Shown here: piece by piece, positions 17,856 to 26,975 of the stretch
Position numbering within the stretch: position 1 is the stretch's first letter
Layout of the letters: each line of letters begins with the position of its first letter
Source of the DNA: Alphaproteobacteria bacterium
GTDB lineage: Bacteria > Pseudomonadota > Alphaproteobacteria > UBA828
Assembly (NCBI GenBank): GCA_022826665.1
Contig: JAJDUK010000034.1
Coordinates: 1-64,000, forward strand
Direction: 5' to 3'
DNA length: 64,000 nucleotides
Position numbers and translations under genes: made by a program
The notes under the pieces: model-generated
Databases searched by the model: none
The model's input: only the letters and a program-made list of their open reading frames with translations
Told to the model about the DNA's origin: nothing

Positions 17856-18779
17856 ATGACACGGTTGGAGCTTCGGCACTACCGTGCCGTGCTGGCCCTG
17901 CGTCACCACCATTCCGTCACCGCTGCCGCCGCGGCGCTCGGCGTAACCCAATCGGCGATCAGCCATCGCTTGACCGAGGTGGAGCGGCGCCTTGGGCGCA
18001 AGGTGACGGTGCGAAGCGGGCGCAAGGTGTGGCTGAACACGGCAGGCGAGCTCCTGGCGTCGAGCGCCGAGTCAATCCTGAACGAGGCCCATCACGTCGA
18101 AACCCACTTGCTATCCGGCAGCGAACGCGAAGAAAGCCAAATCGTTCGGATCGCGACCTTCGCCTACAACTCGTATCGCTGGCTGCCTGCATTCCTGAAG
18201 ATCGTGAAGGAGAAGCGGCCCAACCTCGCCTTCGAGTTCGTCGCGAGCGCACCCGGCCTGCCCGTGCGCACGATCGAGAGCGGAGAGGCCGATCTTGGCA
18301 TCATGGCGGGGCAGATCACGTCCAAGCAGGTCGAGACCGTGACGCTGTTCGACGACGAGCTGGTCTGCGTTTGCCCCAAGAATCATCCATTGGCCGCCAG
18401 GCGTTTTCTCGTAGCCGACGATTTCATGGACTACCCGTACATCACCTACTCAGCTCACAAGGAAGACGGGTTCGAGCAGGACCAACTATGGCGGCGATCG
18501 GGAAAGCGGCCGAGCGTGATGTTGAATGCGGGTCACACTGAGGCCGTGATCGAGCTCGTGCGGGCCGAGTTCGGCCTGTCGATCCTGAGCCGGTGGGCGG
18601 TCGCCCACTTCCAGTTTCGAGACGATATCGCGCAAATCAAGGTGACCGAAGAGGGGTTGCCGCTCAGGTGGCACGCCGTCTATCGCGGGGTCCATCTGGA
18701 CCGCGACGTATTAGCCGAAATCAGCCATTCGCTGCGGGACTGGTGCCGGAACTCGACGCTGGTTCGGAACGCCGTTTGA
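17856..18779 (+). CDS. LysR-family transcriptional regulator, MetR-like
   Basis: 307 residues. The N-terminal winged helix-turn-helix (LRHYRAVLALRHHHSVTAAA, then GVTQSAISHRLTEVERRLG) resembles MetR more than typical catabolic LysR proteins. The effector-binding domain spans about 95-300. Divergent from the mttB-dmf operon, with two palindromes between, it is the likely regulator of that operon and of itself. The effector is unknown; a methylated amine or homocysteine-like compound would fit. It converges on the permease gene to its right with only 16 bp between stops. Confidence 0.9.
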   Translation: MTRLELRHYRAVLALRHHHSVTAAAAALGVTQSAISHRLTEVERRLGRKVTVRSGRKVWLNTAGELLASSAESILNEAHHVETHLLSGSEREESQIVRIATFAYNSYRWLPAFLKIVKEKRPNLAFEFVASAPGLPVRTIESGEADLGIMAGQITSKQVETVTLFDDELVCVCPKNHPLAARRFLVADDFMDYPYITYSAHKEDGFEQDQLWRRSGKRPSVMLNAGHTEAVIELVRAEFGLSILSRWAVAHFQFRDDIAQIKVTEEGLPLRWHAVYRGVHLDRDVLAEISHSLRDWCRNSTLVRNAV

Positions 18780-18795
18780 TCAGCAGCGGGCCGGG

Positions 18796-19602
18796 CTAGT
18801 CGCCGCGCTCCAGCCGCCGCCGACGTTGGACGATCAGGAACATGTAGCCGCCGAAAAGAATGACGATGGCGCCGAACACCGAGAGCGCGCCCATGGTCGG
18901 GATCATCGGCGTGTAGCCGGAGCCCATCTTGGTGTAGAGCCATTCGGTGACCGTGCTGTCGGCGCCGGTGGTGAAGGTCGAGAGCGGGAAGTTGCCCCAG
19001 GAGAGCAGGAAGGCGAAGAGCGCGCCGGAGAAGAGGCCGGGCGCGAGCGCCGGGAGCGTGACCTCGCGGAAGGCCTGCCAGCGGCTCGCGCCGAGGTCAT
19101 AGGCGGCCTCCTCCTGCGCGGCGTCGAAGCCGTAGACCTGGATCGAGATCACCAGGGTCACGATGGGCACGATCCAGACCAGATGGGCGAAGACCGCCGC
19201 CTCCCAGCTCGGCAGCACGCCCACGTAGGTGAACCAGAGAAGCAGCGCGAGGCCGAGCACGGCCTGCGGGAAGAAGATCGGCAGCATGATGAGGCGCTGA
19301 TAGAACTGCCGCCCGCGCCAGTTGTAGCGGGCGAACGCCAAGGCGCCGAAGAAGCCCAGCACGACCGCGATCAGCGCGACGCAGCCCGCGACATAGAACG
19401 AGGTGAGGTGCAGATCCGTGGTCAGGTTGGCGCCCAGGGTCTGGTCGTACCACTTGTCGCTCCACGCCTTCACCGGGAAGCGGAAGTAGCGGGACTTGCC
19501 GAACGAGCTCGTGATGACCGAGAAGATCGGGATGTAGAGGAAGAGCGCGATCACGCCGGTCCAGACAGCGATCAGCCATATGACCCAGCGCTTGCTTTCC
19601 AT
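18796..19602 (-). CDS. Polyamine-type ABC importer permease, PotC-like
   Basis: 268 residues, six membrane helices and the EAA-loop block EEAAYDLGASRWQAFREVTLPALAPG, which contacts the ATPase. Sequence and position match PotC/PotI. It is the last gene of the four-gene importer operon, 21 bp after the PotB-like gene. Confidence 0.92.
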   Translation of the reverse strand: MESKRWVIWLIAVWTGVIALFLYIPIFSVITSSFGKSRYFRFPVKAWSDKWYDQTLGANLTTDLHLTSFYVAGCVALIAVVLGFFGALAFARYNWRGRQFYQRLIMLPIFFPQAVLGLALLLWFTYVGVLPSWEAAVFAHLVWIVPIVTLVISIQVYGFDAAQEEAAYDLGASRWQAFREVTLPALAPGLFSGALFAFLLSWGNFPLSTFTTGADSTVTEWLYTKMGSGYTPMIPTMGALSVFGAIVILFGGYMFLIVQRRRRLERGD

Positions 19603-19623
19603 CTCAGAGTCCGCCTGCGCGCG

Positions 19624-20538
19624 TCATCGTCGGCCCAGCAGCCGGTCGAGGTCGAGCCGGCGCATCACCAGCACCACGAGGAAGCCGGTGACCACGATGG
19701 CCAGCACGGAAATCGCCGATCCCAGCGGCCAGTTCTGGGCGTAGGTGAACTCGTGCTGGATGTCCTGGGCGATCACCGGCGTGTTCTGGCCGCCGAGCAG
19801 CTTGGCCTCCGAGATCGCGCCCACCGCCAGCACGAAGGTCAGCAGCGCCCCGATCAGGATGCCCGGCATGGCGATCGGCAGCTCGACCTCGCGGAAGATC
19901 TGGAAGCGGCTCGCGCCGAGATCGCGCGAGGCCTCCACCTGGTCGCGCGGCACCATGGAGAGCCCGAGCACGATGGGGAAGAGGGTGAAGGGCAGATAGA
20001 CGTAGATCATGCCCATCAGGATAGTGCCGGGCTCGTAGAGCAACGTGCCGGTGTCGATGCCGAAGGCGGTCTTGAGGCCGCCCGCCAGGATGCCACCGCC
20101 CTTGATCAGGAAGAGGTACCAACCGAAGAGTCGCACGTTCTCGGAGACGAAGAGCGGAATGACGAGCACCAGCATGACCGGCGCGGCCCAGCGGCCGAAC
20201 AGCTTGGAGAGGCCGTAGGCGATCGGATAGCCGATCATGAGGTTGCAGAGGACGGTGAGCCCGGCCAGCGCGAACGACCAGATGAAGGAGATGTAGTAGC
20301 TCTCGGTGAAGATGTGCTCGTAGTTCTCGGTGGTGAAGCCGGCGCCGAGGTCGAAGGTGCGCTCCGGCGTGAAGCTGAAGGCCAGCACGATCACCAGCGG
20401 GCCGACGAAGCCGATCAGGAAGAAGATCAGAACGGGCGTGGCGTTGAGCACGCCGGGCGAGCGCAGCCAGCTAAGCAGAAGTGCCCCGATACCCGGCTGC
20501 CGGATCAGCGGTGCAGGAGCCTCCGCGCGGTCGACCAT
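19624..20538 (-). CDS. Polyamine-type ABC importer permease, PotB-like
   Basis: 304 residues, with the EAA loop VEASRDLGASRFQIFREVELP and six helices in the binding-protein-dependent permease fold. Its ATG at 20536-20538 overlaps the ATPase stop by one base (TGATG), so the two are translationally coupled. It forms the membrane heterodimer with the PotC-like protein. Confidence 0.92.
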   Translation of the reverse strand: MVDRAEAPAPLIRQPGIGALLLSWLRSPGVLNATPVLIFFLIGFVGPLVIVLAFSFTPERTFDLGAGFTTENYEHIFTESYYISFIWSFALAGLTVLCNLMIGYPIAYGLSKLFGRWAAPVMLVLVIPLFVSENVRLFGWYLFLIKGGGILAGGLKTAFGIDTGTLLYEPGTILMGMIYVYLPFTLFPIVLGLSMVPRDQVEASRDLGASRFQIFREVELPIAMPGILIGALLTFVLAVGAISEAKLLGGQNTPVIAQDIQHEFTYAQNWPLGSAISVLAIVVTGFLVVLVMRRLDLDRLLGRR

Positions 20539-21605
20539 CAGTCTGTCACGAGCACGCTGTCTTTGGCGTCCCAGCCGATTAGCACGTCGTCGTTGAGCGA
20601 ACCCCGATAGGCCTGCTCGCGGAGCTTCTCGACGACGAACATCGAGCCGCCGGCGCTCACGTGGTACTGCACCCGGGAGCCCAGCGCGTACTCGTTGAAG
20701 AGCGAGCCCTCGATATGATTTTCCGCCTCGGAGGGGTCGTTTAGGAAGCGCATCGATTCGGGCCGGATCACGAGATAGCCATTGGCGAAGCCGTCCGGCC
20801 GGGCCGGGCTGGTGAAGCGGCGCTCGAAAGCGGGGCAGTCGATGCCGCCGTCCGCACCGGCCTGCACCGCGAGCGTGTTCACCTCCCCCATGAACTCCGA
20901 GACGAACTTGTTGCGCGGGCGCAGATAGATTTCGTTGGGCGAGCCGATCTGTATCAGTCGCCCCTCCTGCATGATCCCGATGCGGTCGCTCATCACCATC
21001 GCCTCTTCGAGGCTGTGGGTGATGTAGACGAAGGTCTTGCCCGTGGTGCGGTGGAGGTCCTTGAGCTCGACCTCCAGCAGCTTGCGCAGCCGATAGTCGA
21101 TGGCCGATAGCGGCTCATCGAAGAACAGGATGTCGGGGTCGGAGGCCAAGGCGCGGGCCAGCGCCACGCGTTGACGCTCACCGCCCGAGCACTTGGTGAC
21201 GGACTTGTCGTAGTAGTCCTCTGGCAACTGCACCACATTCATGAGCGAGAGGCCGCGCTCGCGGCGGGCACGCCGGCTCTCGCCCCGCATCTTCAGCGAG
21301 AACTCGATGTTCTGGCCCACCGTCTTGTGATTGAAGAGCGCGAGCGACTGAAAGACCATGCAGGTCGGTCGCCGATTCGCGGGCACTTGGTTGACCCGCT
21401 CGTCGCGCAGGTAGATGTCGCCCGCGGTCGGCTTCTCCAGCCCACCCAGCATGCGGAGCAGCGTGGTTTTGCCGCTGCCAGAGGGGCCGACGATGGTGAA
21501 GAACTCGCCCTCCTGGATATCGAGGGTGACGTCGTTCACGGCGACCAGTCGGCCGAACTGCTTGGTCAGGCTGACCATGCGCAGGATGGGCGCGGCATCC
21601 ACCAT
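20538..21605 (-). CDS. Polyamine-type ABC importer ATPase, PotA-like
   Basis: 355 residues. Walker A GPSGSGKTT, signature KCSGGERQRVALARA, Walker B ILFFDEPLSAID and switch His YITHSLEEA are intact. A C-terminal TOBE regulatory domain follows from about 250. Two stable hairpins lie between the binding-protein gene and this one. The PotA subfamily energises uptake of putrescine, spermidine and other amines, so an amine substrate is expected but not fixed. Confidence 0.93.
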   Translation of the reverse strand: MVDAAPILRMVSLTKQFGRLVAVNDVTLDIQEGEFFTIVGPSGSGKTTLLRMLGGLEKPTAGDIYLRDERVNQVPANRRPTCMVFQSLALFNHKTVGQNIEFSLKMRGESRRARRERGLSLMNVVQLPEDYYDKSVTKCSGGERQRVALARALASDPDILFFDEPLSAIDYRLRKLLEVELKDLHRTTGKTFVYITHSLEEAMVMSDRIGIMQEGRLIQIGSPNEIYLRPRNKFVSEFMGEVNTLAVQAGADGGIDCPAFERRFTSPARPDGFANGYLVIRPESMRFLNDPSEAENHIEGSLFNEYALGSRVQYHVSAGGSMFVVEKLREQAYRGSLNDDVLIGWDAKDSVLVTD

Positions 21606-21640
21606 GGCGCTCGTCTCGATCCTCTCTCCGCAAATGCGCC

Positions 21641-21705
21641 GCCCGGCCGGGACCGGCCGGGCGTGCGATCAAAGCGGGGGCGCGCGGTAGCTGCCGCGCG
21701 CCCCC
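21641..21705 (-). promoter_or_regulatory. Two intercistronic hairpins between the binding-protein and ATPase genes
   Basis: GCCCGGCC...GGCCGGGC (21641-21662) and GGGGGCGCGCGG...CCGCGCGCCCCC (21676-21705, 12-bp perfect stem, 6-nt loop) fill most of the 117-bp gap. In importer operons, such structures after the binding-protein gene often stabilise its mRNA and reduce read-through, so that binding protein exceeds the membrane parts. No U-tract follows either one. Confidence 0.6.
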
Positions 21706-21722
21706 ATCGCTGCCGGCCGGGC

Positions 21723-22916
21723 TTAGGACTTCTCGCGCCGCGCCGCCGTGTAGATGTCGTAGAGCCGGTTGTAGTCCGGCACCACGTCGTACTCGACGGA
21801 GTGCGAGATGCGGTAGTCGAACTCGTCCCACTGGAAGGAGTCGAGCTCTTCCGCCGTGAACTTGGCGAGCAGCTCCGGCTGCGACATCTGCCCCACCGGG
21901 AGCAGGAAGCCGCCGGCGGTCGCCACGGCGTAAGAGGTATCAGGCTGGAGGATGTACTCCATCCAGTCGAAGGCCTTCGGGTGCAGGTCGGGATTGTTGA
22001 CCACCGAGCTGAGCTCGATCCAGTTGATCCCGCCCTTGCCGTCGGCAGGCCCGCTCCTCGGCACCACGTGATAGAGGTTGGTGAGCCCGTCGAGACGCGC
22101 CGCCGAGATCGAGTAGGTGCCGCCACCGAAGTACATGTCGATCTCGTCGTTGATCACGGCAAGGTTCACGGCGACGAAGTCGTCCGAGACCATCTTTGCG
22201 CCGTTGATGAGCCGCCGCGCCGCTTCCTCGAAGGTGGCGACCTCGTCGTCGGACTTCATCTTGAACGGGTGCAGGCCGGCGGCCATGCAGATGTGCATGA
22301 TGTTCCAGTTGTCGTAGGCGAGGATGCCGTAGCGGCCGGCCATGTCGGGATTGTTGAACAGATCCCAGCCTTCGTCCTTCGCCATTTCGGCCGAGATGAC
22401 ATCGGTGTTGACCACGAAGTCGAAGGTATCCACCCGCTGGCAGACCCCCAGCAGGTGCTCATTGTCGAGGCTCATCGCCCACTTGTAGGGCGGATGGAAC
22501 ATCGGCAGCATCGCCTCGAAATAGGGCTCGAAGCGGGCCCGGTCGAGCTCGACGATCAGCCCCTCGGGCCACATCATCTCACGCGCCCAGGGATTGTTCA
22601 GGTTGATGATGTCCCAGATCGCGGTCTCGCCGGCGCGGAGCTTGTTGACTGAATCCGGGTCCGACGTGTGCAACTCGTACTTGATCCCCGTGTCGTACTG
22701 ATCGGTGAAGCCATCGAGCACGCGCGGGTCCACGTAGCCGTCCCACGTCAGCATCGTCAGTTCGTCAGCGGCACGGGCCCGGCCCGCGAGGGCACCGCCC
22801 GCACCCAGCGCCAACGCGCCTGCACCGATCCCCTGAAGCACCTGACGCCGGGTGGCGGCCGCGCCGCGCACCGGGTCGCGCTTCACCATCTGCTTGAGAA
22901 GTTTGTCCTCGTTCAT
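21723..22916 (-). CDS. Polyamine-type ABC importer substrate-binding protein, PotD-like
   Basis: 397 residues, periplasmic. A Tat-type signal TRRQVLQGIG, hydrophobic stretch and AGRARA cleavage region cover about residues 22-48. The mature part has the PotD beginning ELTMLTWDGYVDP and the type II binding-protein fold (for example WDIINLNNPW and NPDMAGRYGILAYDNWN). The ATG at 22916 has GGAGAAGACC before it; the frame upstream is not coding. It is probably the first importer gene and lies downstream of gntR on the same strand. Confidence 0.9.
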   Translation of the reverse strand: MNEDKLLKQMVKRDPVRGAAATRRQVLQGIGAGALALGAGGALAGRARAADELTMLTWDGYVDPRVLDGFTDQYDTGIKYELHTSDPDSVNKLRAGETAIWDIINLNNPWAREMMWPEGLIVELDRARFEPYFEAMLPMFHPPYKWAMSLDNEHLLGVCQRVDTFDFVVNTDVISAEMAKDEGWDLFNNPDMAGRYGILAYDNWNIMHICMAAGLHPFKMKSDDEVATFEEAARRLINGAKMVSDDFVAVNLAVINDEIDMYFGGGTYSISAARLDGLTNLYHVVPRSGPADGKGGINWIELSSVVNNPDLHPKAFDWMEYILQPDTSYAVATAGGFLLPVGQMSQPELLAKFTAEELDSFQWDEFDYRISHSVEYDVVPDYNRLYDIYTAARREKS

Positions 22917-23119
22917 GGTCTTCTCCTCTGTGGCGCCGCGCGATGGGGCCCGCGTCCAGCCCCGTGAAGGCGGCAACTAATGGTCGTGACGCGCTGGCCG
23001 CACTCCGCACGATTGCAGAGGCGACGATCCCGCCAATCTAAACACAATCGGAGCGGCGTCTCATCCCGAAATCGCCCGCAGAGATAAGCGGCGGCGACGG
23101 CCGCCGCAGGGGGAACGGC

Positions 23120-23839
23120 TCAGCCGGCGCTGGCCAGCAGGTCGGCGCGGGCGCGGTCCATGTGGGCGGAGAGCACTTCAACGGCGCGCTCCGCATCGCG
23201 GCGGGAGAGCGCCGCGAGCAGCGCACGGTGCTCGGCGTTGTAGGCGGTGATCTGCTCCGGCGTCAGGATCTTGTTCTTGATGGAGTCCCATTGCTGGTGG
23301 GCGCGGACGTGGTTGATGCGGTGGTAGATCTCGACGATCAGGGGATTGTGGGTCGCCTCTGCGAGCCTCAGGTGGAACATTTCGTCGGCCAGCGAGAAGC
23401 TCTCGGCGTCCTCCACGCCTTCCATCTCGGCGACCGCACGCTGCAGCGCGGCCATGTCGCGCGCCGTGGCGTTGCGCACCGCGAGCCGGGCCATCTGCGG
23501 CTCGATGGCGGCGCGGACCTCGACCAGCTCCAGCGGCGAGGTGATTTCGGAGACGTCGGTCTCGCCCGCGTCGGGCTCGTAGATGACGAATGTGCCGCTG
23601 CCCACCCGGCGTGCCACCAGCCCGCGCGCCGATAGCGAGCGCAGGGCTTCGCGCACCGTGCCGCGCGAGGCCGAAAACGACTCGGCGAGGCTGCGTTCCG
23701 GCGGCAATCGGTCGCCTATCGCGAGCGAGCCGTCGAGAATTCGTCGGGCGAGCTGCGCCGCGATCGCATCGGCCGCCGAATCGGCCGGCCTTGGAATTCC
23801 GCCGTTCTGGTTGCCGACCTGTGTGCCTTCGATCTCCAT
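23120..23839 (-). CDS. GntR-family regulator of the FadR (FCD) subfamily
   Basis: 239 residues from the ATG at 23839 (MEIEGTQVGNQ). The N-terminal winged helix has the GntR motif LPPERSLAESFSASRGTVREALRSL, then GSGTFV. The C-terminal FCD helical domain contains the metal/ligand residues of the family (FHLRLAEATHN, and H in AEHRALLAAL). FCD regulators usually sense small organic acids or amino acids. Placed between the importer operon and the oxidase operon, and facing the ATTGG array, it is the obvious local regulator of both arms. Confidence 0.92.
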   Translation of the reverse strand: MEIEGTQVGNQNGGIPRPADSAADAIAAQLARRILDGSLAIGDRLPPERSLAESFSASRGTVREALRSLSARGLVARRVGSGTFVIYEPDAGETDVSEITSPLELVEVRAAIEPQMARLAVRNATARDMAALQRAVAEMEGVEDAESFSLADEMFHLRLAEATHNPLIVEIYHRINHVRAHQQWDSIKNKILTPEQITAYNAEHRALLAALSRRDAERAVEVLSAHMDRARADLLASAG

Positions 23840-23981
23840 GGCGCCAGCCCATTTCCTGTTGCGCGCCGCCCGCCGGCCCGTGACCCAATCGCCTCCCAAA
23901 ACGTCTTACGCCACGACGCAGGCCGCATGCGGGCCTCTTTGCTTTAATCAATTTTGGCGTGACGTTCAACCATTCATTCAT

Positions 23982-24021
23982 ATTGGTTCACAATTGGTCC
24001 CGCCGATTGGGCGACAATTGG
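23982..24021. promoter_or_regulatory. Phased ATTGG array, putative operator of the amine locus
   Basis: Four ATTGG pentamers start at 23982, 23993, 24006 and 24017 (spacings 11, 13, 11). They form two 16-bp direct repeats, ATTGGttCACAATTGG and ATTGGgcGACAATTGG, identical at 13 of 16 positions and 24 bp apart, so they lie near one DNA face. A TTGACA -35-like hexamer follows at 24023-24028, without a clear -10. The array is in the 255-bp gap between gntR (minus) and the FAD oxidase (plus). Confidence 0.55.
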
Positions 24022-24094
24022 CTTGACAAATCTCGGGGCGGGGGCTTGAGTCCGCCCCCGAACATCGGCCGATCAAGGTCGGGGAGAGGAGCAC

Positions 24095-25438
24095 ATGACG
24101 CTTCCGCGGCACGTCAAGTATCTGATCATCGGGGCCGGGATCCACGGCCTCAGTACCGCGTATCACCTCGCTTCCTCGCTCAAGGCTAAGGGCAACGGCG
24201 CCGCCGCAGACATCCTGGTGGTGGACAAGACCGACATCGCCGCCGGGGCCTCTGGCATCGCCTGCGGCGTCGTCCGCAACAACTACTATCAGCCGGCCAT
24301 GCGCGAGCTGATGGCGGCCTGCGTGGAGGAGTGGGAGAGCGATCCCGAGGCCTACCACTACCATTCCGTTGGCTACATGCAGATCAGCCCCGAGAGCATG
24401 CATGCGGACGTTGCCGAGATCGCCGCGCAGCAGCGGGCGATCGGCTACGAATCCGAGTTCATCGAGGGCGAGGCCGACTGCACACGCTACATGCGGGGTC
24501 TGTTCGACGACTGGCAGGCGCCCGGCATCACCTCCGTCCTGCACGAGAAGAGGGGCGGCTACGCCCACAACAAGGCCTCGATGCTGGGGCTCGCGGACAA
24601 GGCGAGGGGCGCCGGCGTGCGCATCCTCACCGGAGTCGAGGTCAAGGGCTTCGGCTTCGGCGCCAACTCCAAGGCGGTGACCTCGGTCGAGACCGACCAG
24701 GGCTCCATCGACGTCGACCAGGTCATCGTCGCGGTCGGGCCCTGGGTACCGCGCATCTGGGAGATGCTCGACCTGCCGGAACGGATCGACGTCAAGGACC
24801 TGGAAGGCACCCTGCACCATGATGTGGACATGTGGCGCTTCTGGTGCCTGCAGGAAGGGACGATCGCGGTCGAGCCCTCCTACGGCATGGCGGACGACGG
24901 CTCCATGCCGCCGGTCATTCACGTCGATTCGGACGAGCCGCTTTACTCCGACGTGGACGGCAAGCTGATCACCGACGAGATGTGGGGCATCTACTACAAG
25001 CCGGACTTCAACTTCGGCGGCGTCCAGGGCGGCGCCACGCCTTACAAGGTGAAGACGGCGGTGCCCGAGGTGGCGATCGATCCCTACGGGCCGGAGTCGC
25101 CGGAATTCGTGGTCGACGAGGCGTTCAGGGAGATGTGGTGCTCGGCGCTCGCCCACTGCCAGAGCCGCTACAAAGGACAGATCGGACACTGGCTCGATGA
25201 GCCCTCCGGCGGCATCGGCGCGTTCGCCGCCGACAATTTCCCCGTGTTCGATCGCTTCCGCGAGAACTGCTACGTGATTGCGGATTCGAACCACGGCTAC
25301 AAGATGATGGCCGTCGGCAAGCTGGTCGCCGACGAGCTTATGGGCCGCGAAAGCGCCCTGCTCGAGCCCTTCCGCTTCTCGCGCTTTGCGGAGGGCCGCC
25401 TTCACCCGGTCTCGAACAGCCCCTTCCCGTGGAGCTGA
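24095..25438 (+). CDS. FAD-dependent DAO-family amine/amino-acid oxidoreductase
   Basis: 447 residues. The N-terminal Rossmann motif IIGAGIHGLSTAYHLA binds FAD; VVDKTDIAAGASG follows, and the C-terminal DSNHGYKMMAVGKLVADEL block closes the flavin site, as in sarcosine-oxidase-beta, MSOX and PuuB relatives. Such enzymes oxidise N-substituted amino acids or gamma-glutamyl amines to imines, releasing formaldehyde, an aldehyde or ammonia. GAGGAG precedes the ATG. It is the first gene of the rightward operon. Here it may act as a single-chain counterpart of N-methylglutamate dehydrogenase or of gamma-glutamylputrescine oxidase. Confidence 0.88.
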   Translation: MTLPRHVKYLIIGAGIHGLSTAYHLASSLKAKGNGAAADILVVDKTDIAAGASGIACGVVRNNYYQPAMRELMAACVEEWESDPEAYHYHSVGYMQISPESMHADVAEIAAQQRAIGYESEFIEGEADCTRYMRGLFDDWQAPGITSVLHEKRGGYAHNKASMLGLADKARGAGVRILTGVEVKGFGFGANSKAVTSVETDQGSIDVDQVIVAVGPWVPRIWEMLDLPERIDVKDLEGTLHHDVDMWRFWCLQEGTIAVEPSYGMADDGSMPPVIHVDSDEPLYSDVDGKLITDEMWGIYYKPDFNFGGVQGGATPYKVKTAVPEVAIDPYGPESPEFVVDEAFREMWCSALAHCQSRYKGQIGHWLDEPSGGIGAFAADNFPVFDRFRENCYVIADSNHGYKMMAVGKLVADELMGRESALLEPFRFSRFAEGRLHPVSNSPFPWS

Positions 25439-25472
25439 CGGGACCAGCCGGATCGTCAGGGAGGATGCGGAG

Positions 25473-26942
25473 ATGACCGATCTTGAAGCCCATGTGAACA
25501 GGGAAGGCCGCGACGAGCTGGTGCGGCAGGTGCGCGCCAAGATCGAGGAGCTCGGTGTCACCTACATCTACTACCAGTTCGTCTCCGTCACGGGCCGGAT
25601 CGTCGGCAAGGGCATGCCCGCCGATCACTGGGAGCAGATCGCCGAGCGCGGCTTTCAGCTGGTCTACGGCTCGACCGCAAACCTCTTCACCGACCGCCAC
25701 TCCAACTACATCGGCTATGGGCCGGAAGCGTCGGAATTGGTCGGCATCCCCGACCCCGAGACCTTCGTCCAGCTACCCTGGGACAAGCGCGTCGCCCGCG
25801 TCTTCTGCACCTGCTTCCGCAACCGGGAGGAGCGTGAGAACCCCGGCGGCCACCTGACCTCGGACTGCCGCGGCAACCTGCGGATCATCCACGACGAGTT
25901 CCAGGCCAAGCACGGAATGCAGATGCGCCACGGCACCGAGCCCGAGATGATGTGGCTCAAGCGCGGCGCGGACGGCGGCACCGACGGCGGCGTGACCAAG
26001 CCCAACTGCTACCACATCGACCAGTTCGAGGAGCTCCGGCCGATCTTCATGCAGGTGATCGAGTACGGCCAGGCCATGGGGCTCGACATGATCCAGGGCG
26101 ACCACGAGGACGCGCCCGGCCAGCTTGAGCTCAACTTCACCTTCGACGATGCGCTCCGCACCGCCGACCGGCTCACCACGTACCGCCAGATCTGCGCCCA
26201 GGTCGCCCGCGAGCACGGCGTCATCGCCTGCTTCATGTCGAAGCCCTTCATGGGGGTCTCGGCGAGCGGCTGCCACCACAATGTCTCGCTCTGGACCGGC
26301 GGCGAGCAAAGGGTCAACGCGCTGCATCAGGACCCGATGCCCGGCCTGGAAGACACCTTCAGCTACTGGAAGGGCGGCGAGAACCTGTTCATGCCGGATC
26401 CGTCGATCGACGATCACAAGCCCGGCCCGGTCGGCCTCAAGTGCATTGGCGGCGTGATGGAGCACCTTGCGGCGCTCACCGCCCTCGGCTCGTCCACGGT
26501 CAACTCGTATCGGCGTCTCTGGGATACCGGCTTCTGGGCGCCGGTCTTCGCCGACTGGGGCTATCAGAACCGGACCTGCGGCCTGCGCGTCTCCGCGCCC
26601 GGCCGCTTCGAGTACCGCTCGGTCGATTCGATGGTCAACCCGTACCTGATGGCCGGCGCCATCATCAAGGCATTCGACGACGGCATCGCGCGCGATCTGG
26701 ACCCCGGCGAGCCGGAGGAGCGCAACATCTATCAGGCCATGGAGGCCGGCAAGCTGGTGAAGAAGCTGCCGATGTCGCTCGGCGAGGCGCTCGACGCGCT
26801 GGAGCGCGACGAGGTGATCAAGGCCGCGATGCCGGACGAGATGCTCAAGGTCTTCATGCACTACAAGCGTGACGAGTGGGAGCGCTTCATGTCCACGGTC
26901 ACCGAGTGGGACGTCGAGACCTACCTCGACTGCCTGCCTTAG
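25473..26942 (+). CDS. Glutamine-synthetase-like ligase (GlnT/GmaS/PuuA superfamily)
   Basis: 489 residues. The catalytic fold is intact: GTEPEMMWL (near 152) and EDAPGQLELNF (near 214) supply metal-binding Glu residues, SASGCHHNVSLW is the ATP/His block, and NRTCGLRV with EYRSVDSMVNPYL gives the glutamate/phosphate Arg and the C-terminal metal site. The N-terminal part lacks the standard GSI start. These enzymes ligate glutamate to ammonia (GlnT), methylamine (GmaS) or putrescine (PuuA). Adjacency to a split glutamate synthase favours GmaS- or GlnT-like use. The ATG at 25473 is used; the open frame before it overlaps the oxidase. Confidence 0.88.
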   Translation: MTDLEAHVNREGRDELVRQVRAKIEELGVTYIYYQFVSVTGRIVGKGMPADHWEQIAERGFQLVYGSTANLFTDRHSNYIGYGPEASELVGIPDPETFVQLPWDKRVARVFCTCFRNREERENPGGHLTSDCRGNLRIIHDEFQAKHGMQMRHGTEPEMMWLKRGADGGTDGGVTKPNCYHIDQFEELRPIFMQVIEYGQAMGLDMIQGDHEDAPGQLELNFTFDDALRTADRLTTYRQICAQVAREHGVIACFMSKPFMGVSASGCHHNVSLWTGGEQRVNALHQDPMPGLEDTFSYWKGGENLFMPDPSIDDHKPGPVGLKCIGGVMEHLAALTALGSSTVNSYRRLWDTGFWAPVFADWGYQNRTCGLRVSAPGRFEYRSVDSMVNPYLMAGAIIKAFDDGIARDLDPGEPEERNIYQAMEAGKLVKKLPMSLGEALDALERDEVIKAAMPDEMLKVFMHYKRDEWERFMSTVTEWDVETYLDCLP

Positions 26943-26975
26943 CCTGCCCTAACCAACGGATAAGACGAGGCGCCC

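Noticed and set aside
18826-20610. 594-codon plus-strand frame opposite the importer permeases
   Set aside because: Composition (Asp, Glu, His, Gln, Arg repeats) is the mirror of membrane-protein codons, and the opposite strand encodes clear PotB and PotC homologues.
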